Origin: an uncultured Granulosicoccus sp.
GTDB taxonomy: Bacteria; Pseudomonadota; Gammaproteobacteria; Granulosicoccales; Granulosicoccaceae
Assembly (NCBI GenBank): GCA_937924505.1
Contig: CALDSR010000019.1
Location: 16,130-80,129 of the forward strand
Direction: 5' to 3'
Length of the DNA stretch: 64,000 nucleotides
Shown: positions 1 to 9,489 of the stretch, piece after piece
Layout: each line of letters begins with the position of its first letter
How positions within the stretch are numbered: the stretch's first letter is position 1
Notes under the pieces: generated by a model
What the model was told of the DNA's origin: nothing
What the model saw: the letters and a program-made list of their open reading frames with translations, nothing else
Databases searched by the model: none
Made by a program: the position numbers and the translations under genes

Positions 1-1800
1 ACGTCGTTCAGCGAGCTTTGCCATGCGTTCAATCATGATGTTGTGCATGTTTTCATCTGGACCAAGTTCAATCGGTTCTTCCTGTCCGTAGTAGTCGATT
101 ACTCTCGGGTCTTGCGCTCGTCCGTTCTCATCAGTTACAAACAGGTCTAGAAAGGCATTGGCGAAGGCATGCTGCAACTTATACAGATATTGATCTCGCT
201 GTTCATGCGTGGTTCGTGGGTCAATCGACAGAATCGCCACCATTTTCGATCCACCTTCGTAGATGTCCTTGTTTTTAAGGTGCTGTGTATGGGCCAGTAC
301 GTAGTTTTCTTTGAACAAGGTGCTGGCATTGTTAGCGTAGTCGTCACTACTTTGCGTGATAACGGTTCGCCATCCGCCTCGAGCGATATCAGAAAATCCG
401 ATGTGGAAGCCACTGCCGCGCCGGCCGTAAAAAAAGGTTATTCGGAACGGTCGTTGGGTGGGTAGGTCGTCAGTAAATTCTGGCCCGAGCTCCTCCAGAT
501 AATGTGGATCGAGGCGAAAACTCAAGGCATGCTTTTCGGTGACAAAAAAGTTGCTTTTTAGACAGTTTTTAATAAAGGACAATGCGCAACGAAATACGAC
601 TCGTCTCAAATTATCCAATATTTGACGACCAGAATTAAAATTCTCAACCAGATCGGTCACGCTTTCCAACTTCGTGGTGTATGCATTCTCTCTGTCTGCC
701 TGACTGGGATCAAAGCGAGCGTAGAACAATTCCACCAGCTGCATGCTCACACTGGGATTGTGATGAAACGCGCGAGAAATATTTTCGCGTTCGTAGATTT
801 CCGGTGCGTTGTGAGCCAGATTTGTATGACAAAAACTGATCAAGGCAGAAATCAGCGTCGTATCTGGACCACTCATAATGCCGCTTTTTATAAGCGTCGC
901 GTAGCTGGGTGCTGTCGTAGACGTAATTTGCGTACTGTAAAGTTCCTGTTTTAGTTTGGCGTAGAGCGCGGAATCTTCACTAAGATCTGATTTGTCATTG
1001 GGTTTTACGTAAAATGTTGCCAGAAAATATGGTGTCTTTCCATTTACCACACTTAAGTGATAAGCACGCCTGACACCGATTTCCAGTCGTTGAAACACTT
1101 CCAGAACCTGTGACAGGAAGCCAGCATGTGGTGGGTTGGTCACACCAAACGAAACCCGGTTTTCTTTGAATTCAGTCGGTTCTACCTTGAGATGAATGCC
1201 GCTATTGGTTTGAGTTTCGATATAGATTCGCATCACCCTCGCCACGCGTTCAGGAGGTGAGGTCAGGACGTAATCCATATTGCTGTCGCTAAAAACAGAT
1301 ATAACGCCATCGATGCGTTCGTCACTGATGTCTGGGAAATCTTTTCTGACGTATTCCGCTATCTCATCGCGAGTGGCATCTGAAAGGGTTGTCTGCTCAG
1401 TTTCAGAATCGATCGGCTCGTCAGGTAATCTAAAATCACAGCGAATAACCTCCAACGCCGTATCAATGTCTGGTAGCGGGTTAAACGATGTGGTTATTTC
1501 CGCATAGCTCAGCGGTTTGTCCGACAAGTCATGGATAGTTCGATAAATTGATCCAGTTGTCGAGAGTTGCGCAATCATCAGCCGCTCTTCTCGATCTACC
1601 AAGGTCACCTTTTCTAAAGATTTTAACTTGTTAAGACTTATCGTTAACAAGGTAAGTGCATCTAGTTCGTCCTTGTTCAGGTTCAGGAAATAGGGGCTCA
1701 TTTCCTGTTGTATCCAATTCAGATTCAAATCCGCTTGAGAGCGATATTCCGTTAAATGATGTTGGATCGAATTGACAACCGAGGCGCTCGAACTTGGCAT
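1..1800 (-). CDS. NAD-specific glutamate dehydrogenase, large type (3' part cut by window edge)
   Basis: This 600-codon open frame starts with ATG at 1800 and runs off the left edge, so the C-terminus is missing. It oxidatively deaminates glutamate to 2-oxoglutarate with NAD. The N-terminal ~450 residues form the long regulatory region typical of large GDHs. The catalytic part then shows GFHIGFSDIARGG (near residue 470), ENYVLAHTQHLKNKDIYEGG (about 495-515) and ELGPDENM (about 585). The spacing resembles the roughly 1000-1100-residue yeast GDH2-like class rather than the 180-kDa class. It is followed upstream by a 437-bp gap. Family assignment is firm; the exact class is inferred because the end is not visible. 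Confidence 0.9.
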   Translation of the reverse strand, partial: MPSSSASVVNSIQHHLTEYRSQADLNLNWIQQEMSPYFLNLNKDELDALTLLTISLNKLKSLEKVTLVDREERLMIAQLSTTGSIYRTIHDLSDKPLSYAEITTSFNPLPDIDTALEVIRCDFRLPDEPIDSETEQTTLSDATRDEIAEYVRKDFPDISDERIDGVISVFSDSNMDYVLTSPPERVARVMRIYIETQTNSGIHLKVEPTEFKENRVSFGVTNPPHAGFLSQVLEVFQRLEIGVRRAYHLSVVNGKTPYFLATFYVKPNDKSDLSEDSALYAKLKQELYSTQITSTTAPSYATLIKSGIMSGPDTTLISALISFCHTNLAHNAPEIYERENISRAFHHNPSVSMQLVELFYARFDPSQADRENAYTTKLESVTDLVENFNSGRQILDNLRRVVFRCALSFIKNCLKSNFFVTEKHALSFRLDPHYLEELGPEFTDDLPTQRPFRITFFYGRRGSGFHIGFSDIARGGWRTVITQSSDDYANNASTLFKENYVLAHTQHLKNKDIYEGGSKMVAILSIDPRTTHEQRDQYLYKLQHAFANAFLDLFVTDENGRAQDPRVIDYYGQEEPIELGPDENMHNIMIERMAKLAERR

Positions 1801-2237
1801 ATGTCGGATTTCCCTGAGTAAGCCTTTCCAGAATAGATTTTTTGATTACAAATTGCTATTTATTTCATTGAAATGTCAATTTGGAATCACCAGTGAGCTT
1901 GAGAGCACTATTGTCATCCTAGCCAAAGTTACGGGGGCACGCGCTGTACCCTGAATCTGGCTGCATCTTGATTTGGATCGACAGTGATCGTTTTGATTAA
2001 GCTCTTGGCATTTACATCATAAATGACGCCAACCCTGCTGCTTTCACACTGTTACATCAGTATGGCAAGTTGATCGCTTGTGGAAACGATGATGTCACTA
2101 GCGGTGGGTGGCTTCGGTAACATGTTTCACGCGAGATGTTATGCCGCCAATTTGGCGTGCCGATCCAATGAAGGTATGTGTCGATTGCCTGGACTGCCTG
2201 TTTGTCTTTTCCTCAGCATCCAGCTACTCGAACGTTG
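1801..2237. other. 437-bp intergenic region between glutamate dehydrogenase and BKACE genes
   Basis: No convincing gene is present. A 60-codon plus-strand frame near 1772-1954 overlaps the start of the dehydrogenase gene and has no family features. The region must hold the promoter of the leftward dehydrogenase gene and the end of the leftward BKACE operon. A small inverted repeat, CATTTA-N5-TAAATG, lies at 2009-2025. I see no clear Rho-independent terminator. Confidence 0.6.
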
Positions 2238-3170
2238 TCAGAACGCGACCCTGTCGCCACCTTTCAGATCGAGCATCTCTCTTGCCTCATCAGGTGATGC
2301 AACTTCACAGCCGAGATCTTCGACAATTCGTCGGATCTTTGCAACTTGCTCTGCATTACTTTGTGCAAGTTTGCCGCGTGAGATAAACAGGCTGTCTTCC
2401 AAACCAACGCGTACGTTGCCACCCATCTGGCTGGCCGTTGTCGCCAGTGGCATTTGCGCGCCACCAGCACCGAGCACAGACCAACGGTAATCGTTGCCAA
2501 AAAGTCGATCGGCAGTTCGCTTCATGAAAATCAAGTTATCGACTTCCGGGCCGATGCCGCCAAGAATTCCAAAAATAAATTGGATAAAGACTGGAGCCTT
2601 GAACAAACCGGTATCCATTCCGAATTTAAGGTTATAGAGATGGCCAACGTCGTAGCATTCGTGTTCGAACTTGACGCCGTGTTTTCCACCCAGGGCTTCA
2701 GCGACCGTTTTTATATCTCTGAATGTATTGCGAAAAATATACGTGTCCGAATTTTCAACGTACTCTTTCTCCCAATCATGCTTCCATTCGTCATAGCGGC
2801 CTGCAAGCGGATGAAATGAAAAATTCATCGATCCCATGTTCAGTGAACACATTTCAGGTGAAAACCGATTCGCTGGGGCTATGCGATCTTCAATCGTGGT
2901 TTTGAGGCTGCCGCCAGTGGAGATATTCACCACAGCGTCAGTGGATTGTTTAATACGCTGTAAAAAGGGCGTAAAGTCATCAGGGTTTATCGATACCGAT
3001 CCGTCGTTTGGGTTCCTCGCATGCAAATGCAAGATCGAGGCGCCGGCTTCCGAGGCGTCGATTGCCTGCCTGGCAATATCGTCCGCCGTATAGGGAAGTG
3101 CGTCCGACATGGTTGGTGTGTGAATCGCACCGGTTACTGCGCAGGTAATAATGGTTTTGTTGCGAGCCAT
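2238..3170 (-). CDS. beta-keto acid cleavage enzyme (BKACE, DUF849 / Kce family)
   Basis: This 310-residue protein has the length of BKACE enzymes, which condense a beta-keto acid with acetyl-CoA and split it to acetoacetate plus a new acyl-CoA. The zinc-site pair is visible as HLHARNP (H48 and H50), followed by the FEHECYDVGHL stretch and the late VGLEDSLF motif with the conserved Glu. It is the last gene of the leftward operon, 3 bp after livM. A dehydrogenase able to produce a beta-keto acid is encoded upstream in the same operon, which supports a real pathway. The substrate is not determinable here; 3-keto-5-aminohexanoate and dehydrocarnitine are known for family members. Confidence 0.88.
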   Translation of the reverse strand: MARNKTIITCAVTGAIHTPTMSDALPYTADDIARQAIDASEAGASILHLHARNPNDGSVSINPDDFTPFLQRIKQSTDAVVNISTGGSLKTTIEDRIAPANRFSPEMCSLNMGSMNFSFHPLAGRYDEWKHDWEKEYVENSDTYIFRNTFRDIKTVAEALGGKHGVKFEHECYDVGHLYNLKFGMDTGLFKAPVFIQFIFGILGGIGPEVDNLIFMKRTADRLFGNDYRWSVLGAGGAQMPLATTASQMGGNVRVGLEDSLFISRGKLAQSNAEQVAKIRRIVEDLGCEVASPDEAREMLDLKGGDRVAF

Positions 3171-3173
3171 TGT

Positions 3174-4181
3174 TCATTCCTTTTTAAATATAACCCGACG
3201 TGTCATCGGAAATAGTTCAATACCAAAACGGCTGTTCACAAATCCCCAGATTCCTTTGGGTGCAAATAGCATGATTACAATCGCTGTCGCGCCAAGAATC
3301 ATTAAGTAAAGTGTGCCGAGATCTGCCAATGTTTCACGCAATAAAAAGTAGAGCAGCGTGCCGATGATCGGACCTTCAAGCGTGCCGATTCCGCCAATTA
3401 CCACGATGAAGATCACGAAAGCTGTCCAGTCATTAACACTAAAGGCAGCATCCGGGCTGATACGTAGTTTCTGCATGAATATCAAGGCTCCGAGCGCAGC
3501 GGTGAGACCAGCTGTGAACACGTAAACCATGAATTTCGTGCGCCAAATATTTATGCCAAGAGACTCTGCAGCCAGTTCATTGTCTCTGATAGCGGTCATT
3601 GCGAGACCAGTCCGGGAGCGTAAAAATAAAAATATCAATCCCATCGTCAATATCAGTACCGCCAGAGCTGCCCAGTAGCTCAAGCTCTCTCGAGCCGATC
3701 GATTTGCTGCGATGGATTTGACAACGGTGACGGGTAGGCTGGTACCGGAACCACCACCCAAGGACGTCATTTGTGCCGAAGTTAAGCGAAACACTTCAGC
3801 GACAACCCAGGTACCTATCGCAAAGTAGGCCCCGTGCAGTCTGAAAATAAGGGCGGCTACCGGTATTGCGATGATCATGCCGCTAAGTGCCACGACGGGT
3901 AAAAGTGCGAGGGGTGTTATGCCGGTATTTATGGCCAATGCGAACAATAGGTATCCCCCAAAACCGACATAGGCTTGTTGGCCCACGGAAACCAGCCCAG
4001 CGTAACCGGCTAGTAGATTCCATAGGTACGCTAACCCGAGATACAAAAAGATCTCACTTAAAAAGCGTAAATCTGCACGCCCAGCCCACAAAGGTGCCGT
4101 AGCAAGTACGATCAATGCAATTGCAACTACCAACAGAAAAGCGCTGCTACTGGCAGAATTTCTTGTGATTACGGTATTCAA
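3174..4181 (-). CDS. livM: branched-chain amino acid-type ABC transporter permease LivM
   Basis: Inner-membrane permease of about 335 residues with some eight to ten hydrophobic segments and the family stretches LAYLWNLLAGYAGLVSVGQQ and AIRDNELAAESLGIN. I place the start at TTG 4181, which overlaps the livH stop in a TTGA arrangement. The frame stays open upstream to 4331, but those extra 50 residues are basic and non-hydrophobic and lie entirely within livH, so they look spurious. Together with LivH and the LivF/LivG ATPases it forms the import channel for the binding protein encoded at 6464. In this neighbourhood the solute is probably a catabolic acid or amide rather than leucine. Confidence 0.9.
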   Translation of the reverse strand: MNTVITRNSASSSAFLLVVAIALIVLATAPLWAGRADLRFLSEIFLYLGLAYLWNLLAGYAGLVSVGQQAYVGFGGYLLFALAINTGITPLALLPVVALSGMIIAIPVAALIFRLHGAYFAIGTWVVAEVFRLTSAQMTSLGGGSGTSLPVTVVKSIAANRSARESLSYWAALAVLILTMGLIFLFLRSRTGLAMTAIRDNELAAESLGINIWRTKFMVYVFTAGLTAALGALIFMQKLRISPDAAFSVNDWTAFVIFIVVIGGIGTLEGPIIGTLLYFLLRETLADLGTLYLMILGATAIVIMLFAPKGIWGFVNSRFGIELFPMTRRVIFKKE

Positions 4182-5041
4182 TGTGAAACCTTCGGGAACA
4201 AGCCGGTCGGGCGCACCGCAAGAACTGCCAGAAAGGCACAGTGCCCTGCGAGCTGTTGCCAACCGGGATTTATTTGCGCGCCTATTCCTTGTGCGACGCC
4301 GAGTATGATGCCGCCAATCAAGGTGCCCCATAAATTGCCCAGACCGCCAATTATCACGGCCTCGAATCCGAATATGAGTCTTGCGGGGCCGCCGGCAGGA
4401 TCGAACGCTGTCCGAGTTCCCAGAAAAATCCCGGCGATGGCAACGACGGCTAGTGAGAGTGCCATTGCCATGCTGAATATGTGTTTTTTGTTAAGCCCCA
4501 TTAGCTGTGCGATATCAGCGTTATCGGATGTTGCTCTAAAGGCCCGACCCAGTGCGGTGTGATAAAAGATCCACTGCAAACCAGCGATAACCGTTATTGC
4601 AACAATGAACATGAGTAAGGGCAGCAGGCCAATGTTCAGCGAACCCAATGGAAGACTGGCAGTTTCAAGTGATCCGGCGTTCAGCTTTTGTGGATCTGCG
4701 CTAAATACCTCGAGCAATCCGTTTTGCAGAATTACGGACAGCCCGAATGTCACTAATAATGGCGGCAGGATGTCGTTGCCCATTGTTCTGTCGAGTACCA
4801 CGTACTGAAGGCCGTATCCTAATAAGGCCATCATCGGGATGACGATGATCAGCGATAGGAGTGGGTGCATCTCAAGCGTGGTGGTAACCACCAATCCAAT
4901 AAAGGCGGCCAGTACAATCAAGTCGCCATGTGCGATATTGACCAAGCGCATAATGCCGAAAATGAGTGACAGACCTGCGGCGAACAAGGCGTACAAGCCG
5001 CCGATCAGAACACCTTGAATAATTGCGTTTACCCAAACCAT
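4178..5041 (-). CDS. livH: branched-chain amino acid-type ABC transporter permease LivH
   Basis: A 287-residue hydrophobic permease beginning with the typical LivH pattern of an N-terminal helix, GGLYALFAAGLSLIFGIMRLVNIAHGD, here split over residues 14-40. The conserved GLNKKHIFSMAMALS segment and the late GFEAVIIGGLGNLWGTLIGG segment (the LivH/LivM EAA-like loop) are present. It lies 5 bp after livF and its stop overlaps the start of livM, so the four membrane-complex genes are translated as a unit. It forms the second half of the transmembrane pore. Confidence 0.92.
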   Translation of the reverse strand: MVWVNAIIQGVLIGGLYALFAAGLSLIFGIMRLVNIAHGDLIVLAAFIGLVVTTTLEMHPLLSLIIVIPMMALLGYGLQYVVLDRTMGNDILPPLLVTFGLSVILQNGLLEVFSADPQKLNAGSLETASLPLGSLNIGLLPLLMFIVAITVIAGLQWIFYHTALGRAFRATSDNADIAQLMGLNKKHIFSMAMALSLAVVAIAGIFLGTRTAFDPAGGPARLIFGFEAVIIGGLGNLWGTLIGGIILGVAQGIGAQINPGWQQLAGHCAFLAVLAVRPTGLFPKVSH

Positions 5042-5046
5042 TCTTT

Positions 5047-5739
5047 TTATATTCCGAAATATGCTTGACTGATTTCGTCACGATTAGCCGAATCAGTTGA
5101 CCCGCTAAGCGTTATTCTGCCCTCTGACATGCAATAGTACCGATCGGCAATCGTCAACGCCCGGTTCAAATCCTGCTCGACGACAACAGCGCTGAGGCCG
5201 TTACTGATAATGTCGGGCAGGGCCTCGTAAATTTGATTGATGACAATAGGCGCCAGACCGAGACTGATCTCGTCGAAAAGAATAATGTCGGGGTTTGCCA
5301 TCAGTGCGCGACCGATGGCAACCATTTGTTGTTGCCCGCCGGACAATGTTGTTGACCCCTGCAATCGTCGTTCGCCCAGAATTGGAAATAATTCATACAC
5401 TTGTTTCAAATTCCAAAAACCCTGGCGTTTGCTTTGAGCGCCGATTCTGAGATTTTCCTCGACGCTCAGTGATGGAAACAGCTGTCGGCCTTCTGGCACC
5501 ATTGCGATGCCCAGTTTTGCGATTTGATCAGCTCTCATGTCGCCGATCGGCGTCTTTTGCCAAAGCACCATATTGCGTTCACACGGTATCAACCCCGTAA
5601 TCGTACGCATCGCCGTTGTTTTGCCGGCACCGTTAGCACCGATTAACGAAACGACTTCGTTGCTGTTCACCGTTATATCAATGCCAAACAGTGCCTGAAA
5701 GTCACCGTAGAAACTGGCAAGCTCACGTGTCTCAAGCAT
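5047..5739 (-). CDS. livF: branched-chain amino acid-type ABC transporter ATP-binding protein LivF
   Basis: An ABC ATPase of about 230 residues. Walker A is LIGANGAGKTT, the signature is LSGGQQQMVAIGRAL and Walker B is IILFDEISLGLAP. I start it at ATG 5739 (MLETRELAS), which overlaps the last codons of livG by 8 bp. An in-frame start at 5772 would add 11 residues inside livG and is less likely. It powers the importer together with LivG. Confidence 0.92.
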   Translation of the reverse strand: MLETRELASFYGDFQALFGIDITVNSNEVVSLIGANGAGKTTAMRTITGLIPCERNMVLWQKTPIGDMRADQIAKLGIAMVPEGRQLFPSLSVEENLRIGAQSKRQGFWNLKQVYELFPILGERRLQGSTTLSGGQQQMVAIGRALMANPDIILFDEISLGLAPIVINQIYEALPDIISNGLSAVVVEQDLNRALTIADRYYCMSEGRITLSGSTDSANRDEISQAYFGI

Positions 5740-6460
5740 CGACTGCAATGCCCATGTAGTTTTCCTGGACAACTTTGCTGGCCATTACCGATGTGGGTTC
5801 TCCATCAGCGATTACCTTCCCGAAATCGAGGACAATCAGTCTGTCCACAACCGCTAATAGCGCATGAACAATGTGCTCTATCCAGATGATGGTAACGCCT
5901 TCACGGCGAATACTCTGAATAGTTTCAATAAGCGACTGGCATTCCTTATCTGTCAATCCACCGGCAATTTCATCCAAAAGCAATAGTGCTGGATTGGATG
6001 CAAGTGCGCGCGTAAGCTCGAGCCGTTTACGTTCCAAAAGAGTAAGAGAGCCCGCAACCGTGTTTGCTTGATCAAGTAAACCCGTTTTTCGCAAGGCATC
6101 AATACATTGAGATTCTGCCTTTTTCATCGGTAGTCGTGCACCGTGAGAAGCTGCAACCAATGCATTCTCATAAACCGACATGGCGGAGAAGGGTTGCGGT
6201 ATTTGAAAAGAACGGGCGATGCCGCCATGACAACGTGAGGCACTACTAAGCTTTGTAATGTCACGATGCTGGAAGTGAATGTTCCCAGAGTCTGGCTGCA
6301 TGGTGCCCGTGACTAAATTGAACAATGACGTTTTCCCCGCGCCATTGGGGCCAATGATTCCAACAGCTTCTCCTTTGGAAATGGAGAAGCTGATGTCGTC
6401 AGCGACTGTGACGCTGCCGAACGATTTCGACAGCCCACAACATTGCAGCAGTTCGCTCAC
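5732..6460 (-). CDS. livG: branched-chain amino acid-type ABC transporter ATP-binding protein LivG
   Basis: A 242-residue ABC ATPase. Walker A is GIIGPNGAGKTS and Walker B is ALLLLDEIAGGLT. The signature loop is SLTLLERKRLELTRAL, a variant without the usual LSGGQ that occurs in some LivG-like proteins. It begins 3 bp after the binding-protein gene and overlaps livF, so it belongs to the same transcript. It acts on the cytoplasmic face of the LivHM channel. Confidence 0.92.
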   Translation of the reverse strand: MSELLQCCGLSKSFGSVTVADDISFSISKGEAVGIIGPNGAGKTSLFNLVTGTMQPDSGNIHFQHRDITKLSSASRCHGGIARSFQIPQPFSAMSVYENALVAASHGARLPMKKAESQCIDALRKTGLLDQANTVAGSLTLLERKRLELTRALASNPALLLLDEIAGGLTDKECQSLIETIQSIRREGVTIIWIEHIVHALLAVVDRLIVLDFGKVIADGEPTSVMASKVVQENYMGIAVDA

Positions 6461-6463
6461 GCG

Positions 6464-7735
6464 TCAAGCAAGTAGTTTCAACTCGCCGCCAACGGGAATT
6501 TCAGGCGCCTCGGAATTAGTCGTAATGACCAACTCCATCTTGTCACCCTGTTTTTGCCATTGACCTGCAACCAAAGGTGTCTTGGTCACGTTCTTGACAG
6601 GGCCATTTGACCAATCGACCTTGCCAACGACGGTGGACATATTGGTTCCAGCAATAGCGGATACGATTGCCGCGGGGTCCTCAAGATCTTCAGCCCGAGA
6701 AACAACGTCCTTCAACACCTCGAACAAGGCGTGCTTGAAGCCGATGGGTTGCGTCCATGGTCGTCCGGTATCTGCGGTAAAGGAGTCCGCGAGCGTCTTG
6801 GCAGATTCGTTGGTGAGTGAAGACGTAAACGGATGGTTGGGGGACCACCAAATCTCTGACGTCAGACCGTCTCCTCGATCACCGAGCGACTCTATAACTG
6901 AAGGGAACAACAAAGCCTTGCCAATGGTGACCACCTTCGGCCTGAAGTCCTGTTGCGCTGCCTGTGACCAGAATGTCGCGAAGTCGGGCGGTATCATATT
7001 GCCGGTGACAATTTCACAGCCTGCTTCCTTGAAGGCAGATATGAAACTGGAGAAGTCATCGTTGAGCGGTTGATAACGACCCGGATCGATCAAGTCATAC
7101 CCATTCGCCTTTAGTGGCGGTGGCAGTCCAAGTTTTGCATCCCCCCATGCATTGCCATCGGCGTCGTTGGGAAATATTCCCGCGACTGTTTTACCTACAC
7201 CTGCGCTGTCCCAGAGCGCAAGAAAGTTGGCAATGACATCTTCCAGTCCCCAAAAGAAATGATAGGTGTATTCAAAGCCTTCGGCGGGATTTCCGTTTCG
7301 ACCGAAAAAGTACGGCTGCCACGGACAATCGGTGGTGATGCAAGGTACTTCATTCACTTCGCACTGATCTGCAACCGGGTTGATGGTGTCCGGTGTTGAT
7401 GCGGCGACCATAATGTCTATTTCTTCGCCGAGGATGAGATCGGCTGCTACTTCGGCGGCCCGATTTGGATTTGATTGACTATCTTTGGAAATGATTTCAA
7501 TGTCATACGTCTTCCCATTATTCTCTACTCCAGCCGATAGAGCTGCTTGTACGCCATTGAGTACAAAGTCATCAGCTTCGGCGAATGCGGCTAGCGGACC
7601 TGTTTTCGGGCTAACAAAGCCGACTCGAATTTTCGGGTTGGCTGCATAGGCCTTAGTGTGGTTTAGAATCGCGGGGGCGGCGATTGCAGCACCGATACCC
7701 TTGAGTACAGTGCGTCGTGAAGTTGATATTTTCAT
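6464..7735 (-). CDS. Liv-type ABC transporter substrate-binding protein, Tat-exported
   Basis: A 423-residue periplasmic binding protein of the amino acid/amide (LivK-like) type. The N-terminus carries a twin-arginine signal, SRRTVLKGIG, followed by an alanine-rich hydrophobic core and a cleavage region near KAYAANP. The mature part begins IRVGFVSPKTGPLAAFAEAD, as is usual for this fold. The Tat signal implies the protein folds before export. It lies 51 bp after the dehydrogenase gene and just 3 bp before livG, so unlike the other transporters in this window there is no hairpin between binding protein and transporter genes. Confidence 0.9.
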   Translation of the reverse strand: MKISTSRRTVLKGIGAAIAAPAILNHTKAYAANPKIRVGFVSPKTGPLAAFAEADDFVLNGVQAALSAGVENNGKTYDIEIISKDSQSNPNRAAEVAADLILGEEIDIMVAASTPDTINPVADQCEVNEVPCITTDCPWQPYFFGRNGNPAEGFEYTYHFFWGLEDVIANFLALWDSAGVGKTVAGIFPNDADGNAWGDAKLGLPPPLKANGYDLIDPGRYQPLNDDFSSFISAFKEAGCEIVTGNMIPPDFATFWSQAAQQDFRPKVVTIGKALLFPSVIESLGDRGDGLTSEIWWSPNHPFTSSLTNESAKTLADSFTADTGRPWTQPIGFKHALFEVLKDVVSRAEDLEDPAAIVSAIAGTNMSTVVGKVDWSNGPVKNVTKTPLVAGQWQKQGDKMELVITTNSEAPEIPVGGELKLLA

Positions 7736-7786
7736 TGATTCCTCCGGTGGTACTTCAATTAAATATGTGTGTAGTATTTATTTTGT

Positions 7787-8710
7787 CTATTCCAGAATTT
7801 TCTCAAGTTCCAGTAAATGCTTCGACACTCTTTGCGCTGTCTTTTTAGAATCTGTTGACGACCACTTACTAAAGCCTTCACCTGTTTTCATTCCAAGTTT
7901 GCCGCTGTCTACCAATGATTTGAGTAGGGCTGAAGGCTGAGGTGAGCGTTCAAGGTCATGCAGCACTTGTTCATGTATGGCATACGTCAAATCTGTTCCG
8001 ACCAAATCGGCGTTTTCGAGTGGTCCGAGAACGGACAGTCGTCGACCAAAACTCTCCCTGACGACAAGATCCACCGCATCGGCAGTGCAAATGCCGTTTT
8101 CGACCAGGCTTATCGCTTCACGCCATAACGCATGCTGTAGTCGGTTGCCGATAAATCCCGGTACATCTTTTTCCACTCGGACGGGTGATTTGCCGGATGA
8201 TTCAAGCAACGCATAAGTGCGTTCGATGATGTCATCGTTGGTCCATTGAGTGCGGATGATCTCTACCAGCGGTATGATATGTGGTGGGTTCCACCAATGC
8301 GTGCCTACTGCACGCTCTGGCGTTTTTAGCTCTTTCATGATGTTGCTTATCGGAATAACCGATGTGTTTGACGCTAAAACACAGTTAGCTGGTGTCGCTT
8401 TTTCCAACTCAGCAAACAAACTTTGTTTCAGTGCAAGATTCTCGGGCGCAGCTTCAAAAACGAACTCAGCATTGCTGACGGCATTGACGAGCTTTGGCTG
8501 AATCGCGATGTAATCCAGAACGGCAGGAATCTCGCTTTGCGGTACACGCAGGTTGACCAACGATTCCTTAACTCGATCATGGAGTGAAACCAGCGCTTTT
8601 TCATCTGGGTCCTGAACGATTACTTGATGCCCGTGTCTTGCGAAAACCAATGCAATGCCGTGACCCATCAGCCCGGCGCCTATAACCGTGATGTTTGACA
8701 CCTTGTTCAT
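7787..8710 (-). CDS. 3-hydroxyacyl-CoA dehydrogenase-family enzyme, L-carnitine dehydrogenase-like
   Basis: A 307-residue NAD-dependent dehydrogenase. The Rossmann motif GAGLMGHGIA is at residues 11-20, and the catalytic His/Glu region is GTHWWNPPHIIPLVEII. The WNPP-x-x-x-P-LVE form resembles the carnitine dehydrogenase and lambda-crystallin branch more than classical beta-oxidation enzymes. Such enzymes oxidise free beta-hydroxy acids to beta-keto acids, which would feed the BKACE encoded downstream. Its start overlaps the end of the SDR gene in an ATGA arrangement. The link to carnitine-like substrates is inference. Confidence 0.85.
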   Translation of the reverse strand: MNKVSNITVIGAGLMGHGIALVFARHGHQVIVQDPDEKALVSLHDRVKESLVNLRVPQSEIPAVLDYIAIQPKLVNAVSNAEFVFEAAPENLALKQSLFAELEKATPANCVLASNTSVIPISNIMKELKTPERAVGTHWWNPPHIIPLVEIIRTQWTNDDIIERTYALLESSGKSPVRVEKDVPGFIGNRLQHALWREAISLVENGICTADAVDLVVRESFGRRLSVLGPLENADLVGTDLTYAIHEQVLHDLERSPQPSALLKSLVDSGKLGMKTGEGFSKWSSTDSKKTAQRVSKHLLELEKILE

Positions 8711-9489
8711 CCCGCGGTGTAGCCACCGTCGGCGTACAGAATGTGGCCAGTATAAAAATCCGATGCACTTGAGGCGAGAAACAATAGAGGGCCAGCAAGA
8801 TCTTCAGGCTCACCTAGCCGACCTTTTGGTACGCGAGATAAGAACCCGGCGCGTACAGCATTGGCTTGTTCATTTTCTTCAAACATCCATGCGGTCAGTG
8901 GTGAACGAAAAACCGTTGGCGCAATAGCATTTACCGTTATGCCGCTAGGTCCGAGTTCACAACCGAGTGCTTTAGTCATGCCATCAACCGCCGCTTTGGA
9001 TGAGCAGTACGCTGTGTAACCAGCAGGGTGACCCAACAGTCCGCGTGCTGAGGACACCAGGACAATTTTGCCGCCGTCGCCCTGTAACTTCATTTGCTTG
9101 GTGGCAGCGCGAGCCAGCAGCCAGCTCTGGGTTACGTTTGCATCCATGACATCTGTAAATGTTGCTGGATCCATTTCCTCAATCTTGGCAACTTTGTTCA
9201 TGCCTGACGCTACCACCAATATATCGAGCCGTCCGAAAGCGTCAACGGCGGTCTGAACCATTGCCTCGCAGGCAGCTTCACTATCAGGGCGCGCATTGAT
9301 TTTCTTTACCTCGGAGCACTTGGCGGCTATCTCATTGAGCGCCGCTTCGTTGCCCGCTGCCAGCACCAATTTTGCACCCGCATTGCCGAGAGTTTGCGCT
9401 GCAACACCACCGAATGCGCCGGATGCGCCGACGATAAGCGCGACTTTTCCGCTGACATCAAATAGCTTGTTTGGATCCGACAAGTTCAT
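8707..9489 (-). CDS. SDR family NAD(P)-dependent oxidoreductase
   Basis: A 260-residue short-chain dehydrogenase. The cofactor loop is VGASGAFGG (a variant of TGxxxGxG). The catalytic Ser is in VSSARGLLG and the catalytic Tyr and Lys are in YTAYCSSKAA, and the C-terminus ends in the usual DGGYTAG. It overlaps both neighbours by 4 bp, the cupin before it and the 3-hydroxyacyl-CoA dehydrogenase-like gene after it, so these genes are translationally coupled. It probably interconverts an alcohol and a ketone in the same pathway. Confidence 0.9.
   Translation of the reverse strand: MNLSDPNKLFDVSGKVALIVGASGAFGGVAAQTLGNAGAKLVLAAGNEAALNEIAAKCSEVKKINARPDSEAACEAMVQTAVDAFGRLDILVVASGMNKVAKIEEMDPATFTDVMDANVTQSWLLARAATKQMKLQGDGGKIVLVSSARGLLGHPAGYTAYCSSKAAVDGMTKALGCELGPSGITVNAIAPTVFRSPLTAWMFEENEQANAVRAGFLSRVPKGRLGEPEDLAGPLLFLASSASDFYTGHILYADGGYTAG

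Noticed and set aside
1772..1954. 60-codon plus-strand frame at the start of the glutamate dehydrogenase gene
   Set aside because: It overlaps a well-supported gene on the other strand, has no ribosome site and no family features.
2454..2819. 121-codon plus-strand frame opposite the BKACE gene
   Set aside because: It is antisense to the conserved BKACE core and has no independent support.
4182..4331. 50-residue N-terminal extension of LivM
   Set aside because: It lies inside livH, is rich in Arg and Ser without a membrane helix, and the TTG at 4181 gives both the canonical N-terminus and the coupled TTGA overlap.
6582..7073. 163-codon plus-strand frame opposite the Liv binding-protein gene
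   Set aside because: Antisense to a clearly coding region with signal peptide and conserved fold; no ribosome site.
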